A DNA stretch of 64,000 nucleotides from Rivularia sp. PCC 7116 (GTDB lineage: Bacteria; Cyanobacteriota; Cyanobacteriia; Cyanobacteriales; Nostocaceae). The DNA lies in NCBI RefSeq assembly GCF_000316665.1, contig NC_019678.1:5518001-5582000 (forward strand), given 5' to 3'. How positions within the stretch are numbered: position 1 is the first letter of the stretch; every line of letters begins with the position of its first letter. Made by a program: the position numbers and the translations under genes. Below, piece after piece: positions 17,558 to 27,405 of this stretch. The notes under the pieces were generated by a model. That model searched no databases. It saw nothing but the letters and a program-made list of their open reading frames with translations, and was not told the origin of the DNA.

Positions 17558-18100
17558 CTAACTCTTCTTCTCTCGATACCAGTCATACCAAAGTTTACCG
17601 CTATAAATTGCGAACCATAACAAAAGTAGGGCAATTAAGCCCCCAGGTGTGGGAGCGCCGAAAGCGAATAATACCAACGCAATGCATAAAGCATCTTGAA
17701 TGAAGACAAACCATAAAGGTAAACCCCGCAAGCGGAAAAACCAGCCGAGTTGAACTAGTTGGAGTACCAAAGCAAATAAACCTCCAGTTATACCAATCAA
17801 CCAAGTTGGAGCTTGGGTTGCTGCAACTACAGCTAAACCCATGATTGCACCCATGACGGGAGAAAATAATATTTCTACTATTTGCAATATTCGTTGTCCC
17901 ATGAGCTTTTTTGAAGCAGTAAGCTCAATGACAGACCAACTTGTCAGTATACCTAGTAAAAACGAGGAAGAAATATTGGATAAAACAGGCACTTCCGACC
18001 AAAGCTGTTGACCTTGCAAAAGTCCGAAAAACAATACCGGAAGCGCTATTCGTATTCCAACCGCCGCAGAAGCAGAAAGAACAGCCAAGAGTTCTATCAT
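17558..18100 (-). CDS. DUF4126-family membrane protein
   Basis: 180 residues from ATG 18100 (MIELLAVLSASAAVGIRIALP). The frame extends to a TTG at 18133 and another ATG at 18127, but the shorter start removes an atypical leader. About five hydrophobic segments. The first helix with SASAAVGIRIALPVLFFGLL and the loop after it resemble DUF4126 proteins, small membrane proteins of unknown role. The C-terminus is basic (YDWYREKKS). It is convergent with the PEP-CTERM gene, and no operon partner is seen. Confidence 0.65.
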   Translation of the reverse strand: MIELLAVLSASAAVGIRIALPVLFFGLLQGQQLWSEVPVLSNISSSFLLGILTSWSVIELTASKKLMGQRILQIVEILFSPVMGAIMGLAVVAATQAPTWLIGITGGLFALVLQLVQLGWFFRLRGLPLWFVFIQDALCIALVLFAFGAPTPGGLIALLLLWFAIYSGKLWYDWYREKKS

Positions 18101-18356
18101 ATAGGCACCCAGAAAGTTTAATTGCATATACAAGTAATCAATTAGACATTCAAGTACGTATTTAGTTTAACCGGAAAATTTTGAGTTGGGAATTGGGCAT
18201 CGGGCATTGGTAATTGGGGAAGAGTAAGAATAAAAGCCTTGTAGAGATGCCCGTGTTTTCGTGTCTGGGACATTTAAATTCATAACGAGGTAGGCAACGC
18301 CATTTATTTTCTGGTTATTCATACCAATTACCTATTACCTATTACCCACTACCGAT

Positions 18357-19652
18357 TTAAATTCCTAATCTTTGATAAACTTCATCTAAGTGCTGTAGAT
18401 GGTGTTTGGGGTCGAAACAGGCTTCTATTTCTGAGGATGATAGTTTGTCTGTAACGCGAGAATCTTTGGCAATTAGCTCATGAAAATTACCGTCTTTGGT
18501 ATTCCATGCTGTATGAGCGCTTTGTTGAACTACTTGGTAAGCTTCTTCGCGGTTCATTCCTTTTTCAACTAAGGTTAATAGTACTCTTTGACTGAATACG
18601 ACTCCACCGTAGCAGTTCATATTTTGCGCCATGTTCTCGGGATATACCAACAAATTTTTAACTAAATTGACTGATTCCTTTAACATGAAATGGGTCAAAA
18701 TACAAGAGTCGGGGAGAATTACTCTTTCTACGGAACTGTGAGAAATATCTCTTTCGTGCCATAATGCGACGTTTTCTAAAGCTGCAACGGCGTTTCCGCG
18801 CACGATTCTTGCCATTCCGGTTAGTCTTTCGGAACGGATGGGGTTGCGTTTGTGAGGCATTGCAGAAGAGCCTTTTTGTCCTTTGGAGAAAAATTCTTCC
18901 ACTTCGAGGACATCTGTTCTTTGTAAGTTGCGGATTTCTACTGCGAAACGTTCTAGGGATGCGGTTGTTAAAGCCAATTGTTGGAGGAAATCGGCATGGC
19001 GATCGCGGGAGATAACTTGAGTGGATGCGGTGTCTGGTTGAAGTCCGAGTTTTTCACAAGCAAGAGCTTCTACGCGGGGTTCGATATTGGCGTAAGTTCC
19101 CACAGCACCGGAAATTTGTCCGACGGCGATAGTTTTGCGGAGGGTATGCAAGCGCTGTTGGTTGCGTAAAACTTCAGCTAACCATCCAGCAAGTTTAAAA
19201 CCAAAGGTAATGGGTTCGGCATGGATACCGTGAGAGCGTCCAATCATTACAGTGTAGCGATGTTCGCGAGCCTTTTCGCGAATAGCTGTAATTAATTCTT
19301 CCTGCTTTTGGATAATTAAATCTAAACTAGCGAGCATTTGTAGCGCTAAAGCAGTATCTAATACGTCAGAGCTTGTCATTCCTAAATGAATGTAGCGTCC
19401 AGCGTCACCTACATATTCGTTGACGTTGGTTAGGAAAGCAATTACATCATGACGGACTTCAGCTTCAATTTCCAGCACTCGCTTCACATCAAAATTCGCC
19501 TTAGCCTTAATTTCCCGTACAGCTTCGGCAGGAATATAACCTAAATCAGCTTGTGCTTCACAAACTGCAATTTCCACTTGCAGCCAAGTTTGAAACCTGT
19601 AAGAATCAGTCCAGATATTGCCCATCTCGGGCAGAGTATAGCGTTCAATCAA
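18357..19652 (-). CDS. purB: Adenylosuccinate lyase
   Basis: 431 residues from the TTG at 19652, giving MIERYTLPEMG as in close cyanobacterial homologues; the frame opens seven codons earlier at another TTG. It performs two steps of purine synthesis: SAICAR to AICAR plus fumarate, and adenylosuccinate to AMP plus fumarate. The fumarase/aspartase-superfamily signature KGSSAMPHKRNPIRSE sits near residue 265 with its catalytic Ser loop, and GRSHGIHAEPITFG near 135 holds the base His. The N-terminal TSSDVLDTALALQ block is also typical. It is a single gene, followed upstream by a spacer of GTTAGTGGTTAGTG repeats. Confidence 0.97.
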   Translation of the reverse strand: MIERYTLPEMGNIWTDSYRFQTWLQVEIAVCEAQADLGYIPAEAVREIKAKANFDVKRVLEIEAEVRHDVIAFLTNVNEYVGDAGRYIHLGMTSSDVLDTALALQMLASLDLIIQKQEELITAIREKAREHRYTVMIGRSHGIHAEPITFGFKLAGWLAEVLRNQQRLHTLRKTIAVGQISGAVGTYANIEPRVEALACEKLGLQPDTASTQVISRDRHADFLQQLALTTASLERFAVEIRNLQRTDVLEVEEFFSKGQKGSSAMPHKRNPIRSERLTGMARIVRGNAVAALENVALWHERDISHSSVERVILPDSCILTHFMLKESVNLVKNLLVYPENMAQNMNCYGGVVFSQRVLLTLVEKGMNREEAYQVVQQSAHTAWNTKDGNFHELIAKDSRVTDKLSSSEIEACFDPKHHLQHLDEVYQRLGI

Positions 19653-19888
19653 CGTTCGCGCCACCGAATACAACTAATTTATTGTACAGGTTGTTAGGAG
19701 TTAGTTGTTAGTGGTTAGTGGTTAGTTATAGATTTACTAACTAGCTTACTAACGGCGGAAGAAGCGATAAAATTAAAATTCAGCTTCGTAGTCCGTACCG
19801 AAGGTTGTCCCGGATAGACTTTAGGGCTATCGCATTAATTTTATTATGGTTATAGTTTGAAAACACGCCCTAGGGGTTAGGTCTTTCG

Positions 19889-22450
19889 TTAATCCAAAGA
19901 TTTTAAACCAATAGCAATTTTACTATGCTGTTCAATTTGTCCCATAACCTGCTTAGCTCGCTTAATTACCGTTGCTGGTAAACCTGCCAATCTTCCCGCT
20001 TCAATACCGTAAGATTTATCAGCACCACCTGGTTGTACTTGATGTAAAAAGATAATTTGCTCCGGCATTTCTTTCACCGTCACCTGATAATTAGCAACGT
20101 TATCCAACAAAGATGCTAATTCGTTGAGTTCGTGATAGTGAGTTGCGAAAATTGTTCTGGCTAAAAGTTCTGTGGCTATATATTCTCCTACTGCCCATGC
20201 GATAGAAAGTCCGTCAAAAGTTGCCGTACCTCTGCCAATTTCATCTAATAATACCAACGACTTTGAAGTACCGTGATTGAGAATATTCGCCGTCTCGTTC
20301 ATTTCCACCATAAAAGTCGATTGTCCGGTAGCTAAATCATCCACCGCACCTACACGAGTAAATATGCGATCGCAAACACCTAGAGTTGCTGAGGTTGCTG
20401 GAATATAGCTGCCAACCTGCGCCATTAATTGAATTAATCCCACCTGACGCAAGTAACAACTTTTACCGCTGGCATTTGGGCCAGTTAAAATAATTAAATC
20501 GGGAGAATTGTTCGTATCTCCATTTTCTTCCCTTCCCAAATAAGTTGAATTTGGTACAAAGAAACCAGCGGGTAGAGATTGTTCAACTACCGGGTGTCTG
20601 CCATCAATAATTGTAATTTCTCTTCCTTCAACGATTTCCGGACGACAATAACCTTGAAATACCGCTAATTCAGCTAAACCGCACAACACATCAGCAGCAG
20701 CGACAGCACGGGAAATATTGCGGATAATTTCAGCTTGAGAACCAACTTCTTCCCTTAAAGCAAGAAAAATATCAAATTCCAACTTATTCAAATCATCCCT
20801 TGCAGTTAAAATTCTTGCTTCCCTTTCCTTTAATTCGGGAGTAATATATCGTTCTTCATTAGTTAAAGTTTGCTTGCGAATATAATTATCCGGTACCTTC
20901 TCAGCTAAAGCGCGAGAAACGCTGAGATAATAACCAAAAGTTTTGTTATAACCAACCTTTAGTTTGGGAATTCCCGTTCTTTCCCTTTCATCAATCTCTA
21001 GATTAGCAATCCACTTTTGGTCTTCTTCAACTAATTCTTTTCTTTCATCTAATAAAGGATTTATCCCTTCCCTAATTAAACCACCTTCCTTAATTTGTAT
21101 CGGAGGAGATTCCACAATATGAGCTTTTATCTTATCCGCTAACTCTTGCATACTTGGCGGAACTTTTTGCAAAGCTTTCAAAAAAGGAGAACGAGCATCC
21201 TTAACTAAATTACCCAACTGCGGTAACTTTGATAAAGAATCAGCCAAAGCAAACAAATCCCTGGCATTGGCAGTACCAGAGCCAGAGCGCCCCGATAACC
21301 TTTCTAAATCGTAAATCTGTTTTAACAACCCCCGTAAATCTTGACGTAAAGTTGTATTTTCCGTTAATTCCTGTATCGTATCCTGCCTAGCTTTAATTCC
21401 CTTAATATCCAACAACGGCTGCAATAACCATCTTTTTAAAGCACGTCCACCCATTGCCGTAGTTGTTCTATCCATAGCCCAGGATAACGAACCATGATAA
21501 GTACCGTCGCGAATTGTTTGGGTAATTTCAAGGTTGCGTCTGGTTGAATAATCTACAACTAAAAAGTCAGTAAAAGTATAGGTTCGTAAAGGTTGCAAAG
21601 GAACCTTATTTTCCTTCTGAGTTTCCTCCAAATATTCCAATAAACCACCAGCAGCACGAACGGCTAAAGTCAGACTGTCGCAACCAAACCCTTCCAGAGA
21701 GCGGACTTTAAACTTTAGTAATAACCGACTTCTAGCTTCCCCACTCGAAAAAGGAACCTGCGATCGCAACGAATAACAAAAAGAAGTAGGCAGACATTCT
21801 GGTAAACTATTGGACTTTTCACCAGGTCGAAGTAGGGCACCTAAATCCGGAGCATTGGTAGGAAATAACACCTCACTCGGCTGCAATCGCATCAACTCTT
21901 GAGTTAAATGCTCCAAATTATTAGTTTGAGTAGTTAAAAATTCTCCAGTAGAAATATCGGCATAAGCCAAACCCCAATTATCCCCTGCAATTACCACAGC
22001 AGCTAAATAATTGTTGCGACTTGCTTTCAACATCCCATCTTCTAACAAAGTACCGGGAGTTAATATTCTGGTAATTTCCCTTTTCACCAAACGACCACCA
22101 GTTACCTGAGAAGCATCTTCAACCTGGTCGCAAATTACTACCGCATAACCTTTTTCTACTAAGCCAGTAGCATGACGCTCCCAAGAATGATGGGGAACAC
22201 CACTCATCGCTACCCTTCCCACATCAGCACCAGCTTGTTTACTAGTTAAAACCAGTTCTAATTCTTGAGCTAAGGTGACAGCATCTTCAAAATAACATTC
22301 AAAAAAATCACCTACCCGGTAAAAAAGCACCGCATGAGGATGTTTTTCCTTGGTTTCAACATAATGCTGGTACATCTGACTCAGCTTACTGATATCCACC
22401 GTGCGATGGTCAACGATCGTTGTTGTACTTTGGTTTTTAGATGCAGTCAT
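19889..22450 (-). CDS. mutS: DNA mismatch repair protein MutS
   Basis: 853 residues from ATG 22450 ([11 protein letters not shown]); the frame runs 25 codons further to a TTG but that leader is not protein-like. It recognises mismatches as a dimer and clamps on DNA using ATP. The mismatch-binding motif F-x-E is in [14 protein letters not shown] (near residue 48). ABC-type ATPase motifs are [14 protein letters not shown] (Walker A, near 665; Ala-Ser and Cys replace the more usual Met-Ser and Thr), [13 protein letters not shown] (Walker B, near 745) and FATHYHEL. The C-terminal dimer helix ends [12 protein letters not shown]. Confidence 0.97.
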   Translation of the reverse strand: MTASKNQSTTTIVDHRTVDISKLSQMYQHYVETKEKHPHAVLFYRVGDFFECYFEDAVTLAQELELVLTSKQAGADVGRVAMSGVPHHSWERHATGLVEKGYAVVICDQVEDASQVTGGRLVKREITRILTPGTLLEDGMLKASRNNYLAAVVIAGDNWGLAYADISTGEFLTTQTNNLEHLTQELMRLQPSEVLFPTNAPDLGALLRPGEKSNSLPECLPTSFCYSLRSQVPFSSGEARSRLLLKFKVRSLEGFGCDSLTLAVRAAGGLLEYLEETQKENKVPLQPLRTYTFTDFLVVDYSTRRNLEITQTIRDGTYHGSLSWAMDRTTTAMGGRALKRWLLQPLLDIKGIKARQDTIQELTENTTLRQDLRGLLKQIYDLERLSGRSGSGTANARDLFALADSLSKLPQLGNLVKDARSPFLKALQKVPPSMQELADKIKAHIVESPPIQIKEGGLIREGINPLLDERKELVEEDQKWIANLEIDERERTGIPKLKVGYNKTFGYYLSVSRALAEKVPDNYIRKQTLTNEERYITPELKEREARILTARDDLNKLEFDIFLALREEVGSQAEIIRNISRAVAAADVLCGLAELAVFQGYCRPEIVEGREITIIDGRHPVVEQSLPAGFFVPNSTYLGREENGDTNNSPDLIILTGPNASGKSCYLRQVGLIQLMAQVGSYIPATSATLGVCDRIFTRVGAVDDLATGQSTFMVEMNETANILNHGTSKSLVLLDEIGRGTATFDGLSIAWAVGEYIATELLARTIFATHYHELNELASLLDNVANYQVTVKEMPEQIIFLHQVQPGGADKSYGIEAGRLAGLPATVIKRAKQVMGQIEQHSKIAIGLKSLD

Positions 22451-23186
22451 GGATGAAGGATACAGATTGCCAGCGGACAATATATGATAATAACCCGATA
22501 CCAGAATTATCCGGAAGTCCCTCAAGGTTTATTTATCTTTCGTTGATTTTATTAAAGTTTGTAGAAAACCTTTTAATTTTTGGCATCAAGTTGACTACAG
22601 GTTATTTGCTGCATTTTTTACAATTGCTATTTGTATAAAACCGGGTTTTTCTCAATATAATTACTATTTTCATTTTATTAGAGTAAAATAAAAGACTTTT
22701 TTAACGCAGAGGGAAGGGAGGTAAGCGCAAAGGGACGCAGAGTTTTTTCTCAGATTTTGTGTTACGCCGAAAGCATCAAGCTTCGCTTATCGCAACGGAA
22801 GGTTGAGGAGGTATTACTTTTAATTGAGTTACTTATTTAATTCAATATTTATTTTTCAAGCGTCTTGATACTGATTTATAAATTTTATTTTAGTATCAAA
22901 GATATTTTTACTTTACAAAACTCAATACTCTCACATGCAATTCATGGGTTTGAAGCTATATATTGTGATAAAAAATTACAAAAATATTGTTAGTTGAGAA
23001 TGACATCAATTATATTGCAAGTCTTATCATTTAATTAACGGAATTACGTTGTTAGAGCGGCTGTATAAAAATGTTGTCAAAATTTTAAATAATTTTTTGA
23101 TATAATCAGTTGGGATTATTATATGCTTATTTTTGATAAAATAGCATCAAGCATCAATATCAATATTGATTATGGATAAATTTGGT
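22451..23186. other. Non-coding AT-rich stretch
   Basis: The 65-residue plus-strand ORF at 22441-22638 overlaps the mutS start and looks random. The only structure is GCAGAGGGAAGGGAGG plus CGCAAAGGGACGCAGAG at about 22706-22742, a CGCAGAG-type short repeat. Nothing else is recognisable. Confidence 0.5.
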
Positions 23187-24260
23187 TTAAGTTTGTATAT
23201 CAAAATCTTCCGGGTCAATTCCCCAGTTAATCCAAGTTATTGCAGTTCTAGCTGAATTAATATCTGGGGGAACTCTTAAAAAATGAATAAATCCGGAACT
23301 TGGACAAGTCATTTTTAATAAATGCATCGGTTCTGAATAATTTTGAGGATGTTCGGGAATATATTCTGTATATTTATCGATTTTTAATAAAGTGTATTCT
23401 TTCCAGGAATCTAATTCGATGACTCCTAATTCCCGACAAATTTTGTTGTAACCGATTGCTTGAATTAAAACTCGACGTAATTCAGCGTTTTCTTCTGATA
23501 ATAGCCAGTGCGATTGCCATTGTGATGAAGGAATGCAACCATATTTTTCTGGCAACCAAACGCCGTGATGAGCATAAACTTTGAATCCATCAGCGTATTC
23601 GATTGTAGGTTTTCCATCTGCGTGAAGGTTGTTTTGTTCGTCGAATTGGAGATTAAAAGGACGTTGGCAAATTAAACAAATACCTTGAAAACTAAATACC
23701 CACCAACACTCATTAAGTATTTCTTGTAAAATCTCCCATTTTTGTTTATAAAAAGGTAACTTTAAAACTGAAATACAAAAATCGTGAAAAGCACCGCGAA
23801 CGGGAACCCAATTTATTGGATGAGAGTAACTATGAATATACTTTGGATAGACATATATTCCTTTTTCGTATAGTTCGTTATATATAGCAGATTCTAGTAT
23901 GTTTCTTTTTTCTAAGCTAATATTTCCTAATTTGTTCATAATTTCAATTGCTTTTTTATCGAAAATTAAATCGTATATATGATTTTTGAATATATGTCCC
24001 AAGTGGTTAAATATGTATATATCATTGAAATCAGTATGTATTTTATCTAGTTTTTCGCAAATTCCATAAGGACTATCAAAAAACAGAAGTTCCGGCTCAT
24101 CTTCATCTATGAACTTATAAAAATATTTTACTGTTTTTGCGGCTTTATTTTTATCAATCCTTTCAGTTGAAAGCGCAATTTTGAGCCATTTATCTCGATA
24201 AACTGGAATTAATGCTTCTTGTTCGGGTGTTAGTTGGGTAATTATTTCATTTTCCGACAT
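23187..24260 (-). CDS. DUF6745-like protein of unknown function
   Basis: 357 residues, soluble, no signal peptide. The C-terminal half has the pattern HADGKPTIEYADGFKVYAHH followed by GVWLPEKYG, which I associate with the DUF6745 family of cyanobacteria and actinomycetes. CLICQRP just before adds a C-x2-C pair. The N-terminal region (LTPEQEALIPVYRDKWLKIA) is the usual opening of that family. No enzyme motif is seen. ATG 24260 gives the expected MSENEIITQLTPEQ start. Base composition matches the surroundings, so recent transfer is not indicated. Confidence 0.55.
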   Translation of the reverse strand: MSENEIITQLTPEQEALIPVYRDKWLKIALSTERIDKNKAAKTVKYFYKFIDEDEPELLFFDSPYGICEKLDKIHTDFNDIYIFNHLGHIFKNHIYDLIFDKKAIEIMNKLGNISLEKRNILESAIYNELYEKGIYVYPKYIHSYSHPINWVPVRGAFHDFCISVLKLPFYKQKWEILQEILNECWWVFSFQGICLICQRPFNLQFDEQNNLHADGKPTIEYADGFKVYAHHGVWLPEKYGCIPSSQWQSHWLLSEENAELRRVLIQAIGYNKICRELGVIELDSWKEYTLLKIDKYTEYIPEHPQNYSEPMHLLKMTCPSSGFIHFLRVPPDINSARTAITWINWGIDPEDFDIQT

Positions 24261-25037
24261 GATGGAATATTTTTAATTTTTTCAAGGTTGATATTTAAAG
24301 TACTCCCATGTCGGAAGTTAAAGTTTCAGTTATATTAATAGGACTTACGCAACCGGCACATTTTTCTTGTAGGGTGCTGTGACACTTTGAGTAACTGTGA
24401 ACGTAGTAACAATGTTTTCAGTGTCACGCACCAAATGGGCATTGTGACAATTGCGGCCATTCCTGATTAAATTCGGTTACATCGGCTTGGAAAAATTCCC
24501 AAGCATAAGATTTTCTCGTTCTGAATTTTTTATTTGTAAGTTGGGTTAAACTCAAATCTTGTAACATCGTTAGAAACTTAGATTTGGTATTAAGTTCAAA
24601 GATTGCGAATAAAATATTTTTCTACGATTCCCAACCATTTAAATAATTCGACTGAAAAATACGTAGGTTAGATGTTTGCTGCTCAAAGTAGATTAAAACC
24701 CCGCCGCTTCAGTAAGCTATTTTTTGTATCGCTCCACCGGTAATATCCGGTTTTTACTTTCTCCAGAAGATATTCTATCACGAAGTAGAACCTATTCAAG
24801 TCAAAATATTTTCAACGAATCATTAACTCCAATCAAATTCAGCATCTTGCCAACAAGAGGGCAACACTTTTAATCAAGCTTTCCCAGGAAATTGCAAACA
24901 AAAACCCCAATATTATTAAAAGTTCGTAGATTGAATTACTCGAAGATAACAGGTGATTATTACGATAATTTTCCTATGGTGTCTTCTCCTTCATCAATAT
25001 CTCAGATAACAAGATATATTGCTCAAAGTCTGGCGGA
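24261..25037. other. Non-coding spacer with one MITE-like element
   Basis: Apart from the element at 24341-24464 nothing is supported. The plus-strand 80-residue ORF at 24892-25134 runs into repeat DNA at its 3' end and has no recognisable protein pattern. Confidence 0.45.
24341..24464. mobile_element. AGGACTTACGCAA-type MITE, copy 1
   Basis: The left end GGACTTACGCAACCGGCACA is followed by GTAGGGTGCTGTGACACTT, GTGAACGTAGTAACAA, AGTGTCACGCACCAA and TTGTGACAATTGCGGCCATTCC. The inner arms GTGCTGTGACACT / AGTGTCACGCAC are inverted repeats. The right end has diverged from the TAAGTCC form. Confidence 0.65.
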
Positions 25038-25240
25038 TGTTGGGTTACGACGCTATATAAATTACCAACAAAAACTCCAAATTATAAAAGCCAGCACTTA
25101 CGCAACCGGCATATTTTCTTGTAGGGTGCTGTGACACTTTGACTCACTTTGAACGTAGTTATATGGTTTTCAGTGTCACGCACCAACCAAGTATTATGAC
25201 AATTGTGTAAGTCCTAAAAGCGTCTAACCCAACCTACAAT
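25038..25240. repeat. TTGGGTTACG palindrome interrupted by a MITE (filled site)
   Basis: The left arm TGTTGGGTTACGACGCTATA starts at 25039 and the right arm GCGTCTAACCCAACCTAC ends near 25238. The insert 25093-25215 splits it. The uninterrupted version lies at 26106-26176, where TATAAAAGC runs straight into TTCTAACCCAACC. Confidence 0.75.
25093..25215. mobile_element. AGGACTTACGCAA-type MITE, copy 2 (inserted)
   Basis: A 123-bp element with ends GCACTTACGCAACCGG and TGTGTAAGTCCT. It is flanked on both sides by AAAAG, while the paralogous uninserted site at about 26152-26162 has a single AAAAG. This is consistent with a 5-bp target duplication. The inner arms GGTGCTGTGACACTTTGA and CAGTGTCACGCACC fold back. 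Confidence 0.75.
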
Positions 25241-25783
25241 TAATTCAAGTTGAAATTTCGCATAAAAATGTCAGAAATAATAAAGGTAGAATTTTTGAAA
25301 TCATGGTTGTTGAAAAAATCGAGTCAAATCCAGAAAATTGTGGGTGAATTACAACAAGCGATCGCCTTTTTAAGGGGTAAGGCAATTAATTACAGTTAAT
25401 GCGTAATATTTCCGATAGAATTTCTCTCTCACTCCCTCCCTCAATCAATGCCGGGAATCATAAAGCCAAACTAACCCACTCTATATTGCTTGGGTGTTAT
25501 CCCGGTTAATTGGCGAAATTTTCTACTTAAATGGCTGTGGCTGCTGAAACCACATTCTAAAGCAATATCTACAATTAATCTATCTTTTTGTTTCAACAAT
25601 AGTTTGGCTCTTTCTACCCGTTGCTGAAGTAAATATTGGTAGGGAGACATGCCGATTGACTGTTTGAATAAATGGCTGAAGTGAAATTGACTAATGTCGA
25701 GCAACCGGGCTAAATCGGCAAGTTTGATATCTTTATCTAAATGTGCATCAATATAATCTAAAATTTGCTGTAATTGATGCAGT
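25223..25783. repeat. Duplicated segment, copy 1 (truncated)
   Basis: 561 bp nearly identical to 26161-26720. The few differences I see include TTGAAATTTCG versus TTCAATTTCA, GTGGG versus TTGGG, one extra T in CCTTTTTAAGG, TCTATC versus TCTGTC and ACTGTTTG versus ACTGCTTG. It carries the 3' end of an araC-type gene and its downstream DNA. Confidence 0.9.
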
Positions 25784-25812
25784 TTGTAGGTTGGGTTAGA
25801 CACCAAAATCAA
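25471..25812 (-). pseudogene. Truncated duplicate of the AraC regulator (DNA-binding half only)
   Basis: Encodes the last roughly 104 residues of the AraC-type protein at 26408-27259, identical from LHQLQQILDYIDAHL to the end GITPKQYRVG, so both helix-turn-helix motifs are intact. The ligand-binding half is gone: at 25783 the homology stops and a TTGGGTTAGACACC palindrome begins, which supplies the first residues MILVSNPTYK of the open frame. It could yield a 113-residue DNA-binding fragment if expressed, but no ribosome site is evident. Confidence 0.8.
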
Positions 25813-25860
25813 TATTGATAGAAATCAGCAGCTTTAATTATGGTGTCGTAACCCAACATC
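25788..25860. repeat. TTGGGTTACG palindrome at the duplication junction
   Basis: The arms GTAGGTTGGGTTAGACACCA and TGGTGTCGTAACCCAACATC flank about 30 bases. It marks the exact point where the first AraC copy is cut off. Confidence 0.8.
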
Positions 25861-26105
25861 AACCTTTATTAAATAAATAAAAATATTGTTCTTCAGCAGT
25901 TGGTATGCTAATTAAATAGTCGTTTTAAGGCAGAAGGCAGAGGGCACAGGGCAGAAGGGAAAGAATAACTGTATAACGTTAATAATATGAGTAAAAATTT
26001 TGAAACCCTTACAAAAGAAATGTTTCACAATTTTAAACCAAATATCTAGCATACTATGTAATGAAGAGCCAAAAATATTGTTCTTCTGATATACGATAGT
26101 TCCTA
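25861..26105. other. Spacer between the two duplicated segments
   Basis: No gene. It contains a short direct repeat (AAAATATTGTTCTTC at about 25880 and 26073) and a GGCAGAAGGCAGAGGGCACA purine repeat near 25930. Confidence 0.45.
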
Positions 26106-26176
26106 TGTTGGGTTACGACGCTATATAAATTGTTGATTAAAACCCTAAATTATAAAAGCTTCTAACCCAACCTACA
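26106..26176. repeat. TTGGGTTACG palindrome, uninterrupted (empty site)
   Basis: Left arm TGTTGGGTTACGACGCTATA, right arm AGCTTCTAACCCAACCTAC. It equals 25038-25240 without the MITE. Confidence 0.75.
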
Positions 26177-26720
26177 ATTAATTCAAGTTTCAATTTCACA
26201 TAAAAATGTCAGAAATAATAAAGGTAGAATTTTTGAAATCATGGTTGTTGAAAAAATCGAGTCAAATCCAGAAAATTTTGGGTGAATTACAACAAGCGAT
26301 CGCCTTTTAAGGGGTAAGGCAATTAATTACAGTTAATGCGTAATATTTCCGATAGAATTTCTCTCTCACTCCCTCCCTCAATCAATGCCGGGAATCATAA
26401 AGCCAAACTAACCCACTCTATATTGCTTGGGTGTTATCCCGGTTAATTGGCGAAATTTTCTACTTAAATGGCTGTGGCTGCTGAAACCACATTCTAAAGC
26501 AATATCTACAATTAATCTGTCTTTTTGTTTCAACAATAGTTTGGCTCTTTCTACCCGTTGCTGAAGTAAATATTGGTAGGGAGACATGCCGATTGACTGC
26601 TTGAATAAATGGCTGAAGTGAAATTGACTAATGTCGAGCAACCGGGCTAAATCGGCAAGTTTGATATCTTTATCTAAATGTGCATCAATATAATCTAAAA
26701 TTTGCTGTAATTGATGCAGT
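26161..26720. repeat. Duplicated segment, copy 2 (within intact gene)
   Basis: The paralogue of 25223-25783. Its upper half is the 3' part of the intact araC-type gene, and its lower half (26161-26407) is downstream DNA. Confidence 0.9.
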
Positions 26721-27259
26721 GGTAAGCCACCCTCGTAAGTTGTTAGCTGAGGTTTGGTGGCTGCGTGCTGTCTGAGTAAATTGACTGCTAAGACGTTGGT
26801 TAGGGAATCAATATATAGTCCGTTAGCTGAATTTTGTTGCTGCAATTCTGCGAATAGCATCATGGCGATTGCTTCAATTTGCGGACTTTGAGTGCGAAAT
26901 TCCGATATTAATTGTAGTCGGTTTGGGTCTTTTTCTAAAGTTTCTCTGGCGACGTTTTCTATAAATTGAGTTTTTACCCGAATTTGTAAGTAATTATCGT
27001 AACTATCCCACCGAGCAAAAAAAGGTGTATTTGCGGGTGTAATTGACATATATCCTTGTCCATATAATCCCGTGTAGCTGTCATCTCCATGAATTTGTAG
27101 CAAACGAACTGGACGAGGAGACAGAGATAAACTTATGACATGTTCGTCGGGGAAAAGACAATTACCCTCTCCCGCAGGATGTTGGAATTGTTGAACTCGA
27201 ATATTTTCCCAGGTTTGGAATGGACAAGATATTTTCGCTTGTATATCTGGATTTTTCAT
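26408..27259 (-). CDS. AraC-family transcriptional regulator
   Basis: 283 residues from ATG 27259 (the frame opens three codons earlier at a TTG). The N-terminal half is a cupin-like sensing domain (about 1-170; DEHVISLSLSPRPVRL, YGQGYMSITPANTPFFARW). The C-terminal about 100 residues hold two helix-turn-helix units: LADLARLLDISQFHFSHLFK and IVDIALECGFSSHSHLSRKF, ending GITPKQYR. Such proteins bind a ligand and activate nearby genes. The divergent NmrA-like gene, 146 bp away, is the likely target. The last 104 codons are duplicated at 25471-25783. Confidence 0.92.
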   Translation of the reverse strand: MKNPDIQAKISCPFQTWENIRVQQFQHPAGEGNCLFPDEHVISLSLSPRPVRLLQIHGDDSYTGLYGQGYMSITPANTPFFARWDSYDNYLQIRVKTQFIENVARETLEKDPNRLQLISEFRTQSPQIEAIAMMLFAELQQQNSANGLYIDSLTNVLAVNLLRQHAATKPQLTTYEGGLPLHQLQQILDYIDAHLDKDIKLADLARLLDISQFHFSHLFKQSIGMSPYQYLLQQRVERAKLLLKQKDRLIVDIALECGFSSHSHLSRKFRQLTGITPKQYRVG

Positions 27260-27405
27260 TTGTAACAACTTGCCGACACATCATATAAATTTTAAAAAAT
27301 TTGAAAATTGAGCGCAAGAATGTGAAAGTATCGCAAGAATCGGATAGTTGAGCATTGATGTTTTCCCTAAGCTGAAAGAGTAATTAATCGAGAGCAATCG
27401 AAAAG
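27260..27405. promoter_or_regulatory. Shared divergent promoter region
   Basis: 146 bp between the araC-type and NmrA-like starts, AT-rich with the A/T run AAATTTTAAAAAATTTGAAA at its left. Two GCGCAAGAATG / CGCAAGAATCG half-sites, about 19 bp apart (near 27313 and 27332), could be tandem AraC half-sites; this is inference from position and spacing. Confidence 0.4.

Noticed and set aside
24892-25134. 80-residue ORF in the spacer before the duplication
   Set aside because: Its 3' third is inside a palindrome and a MITE, with no homology-like pattern or ribosome site.
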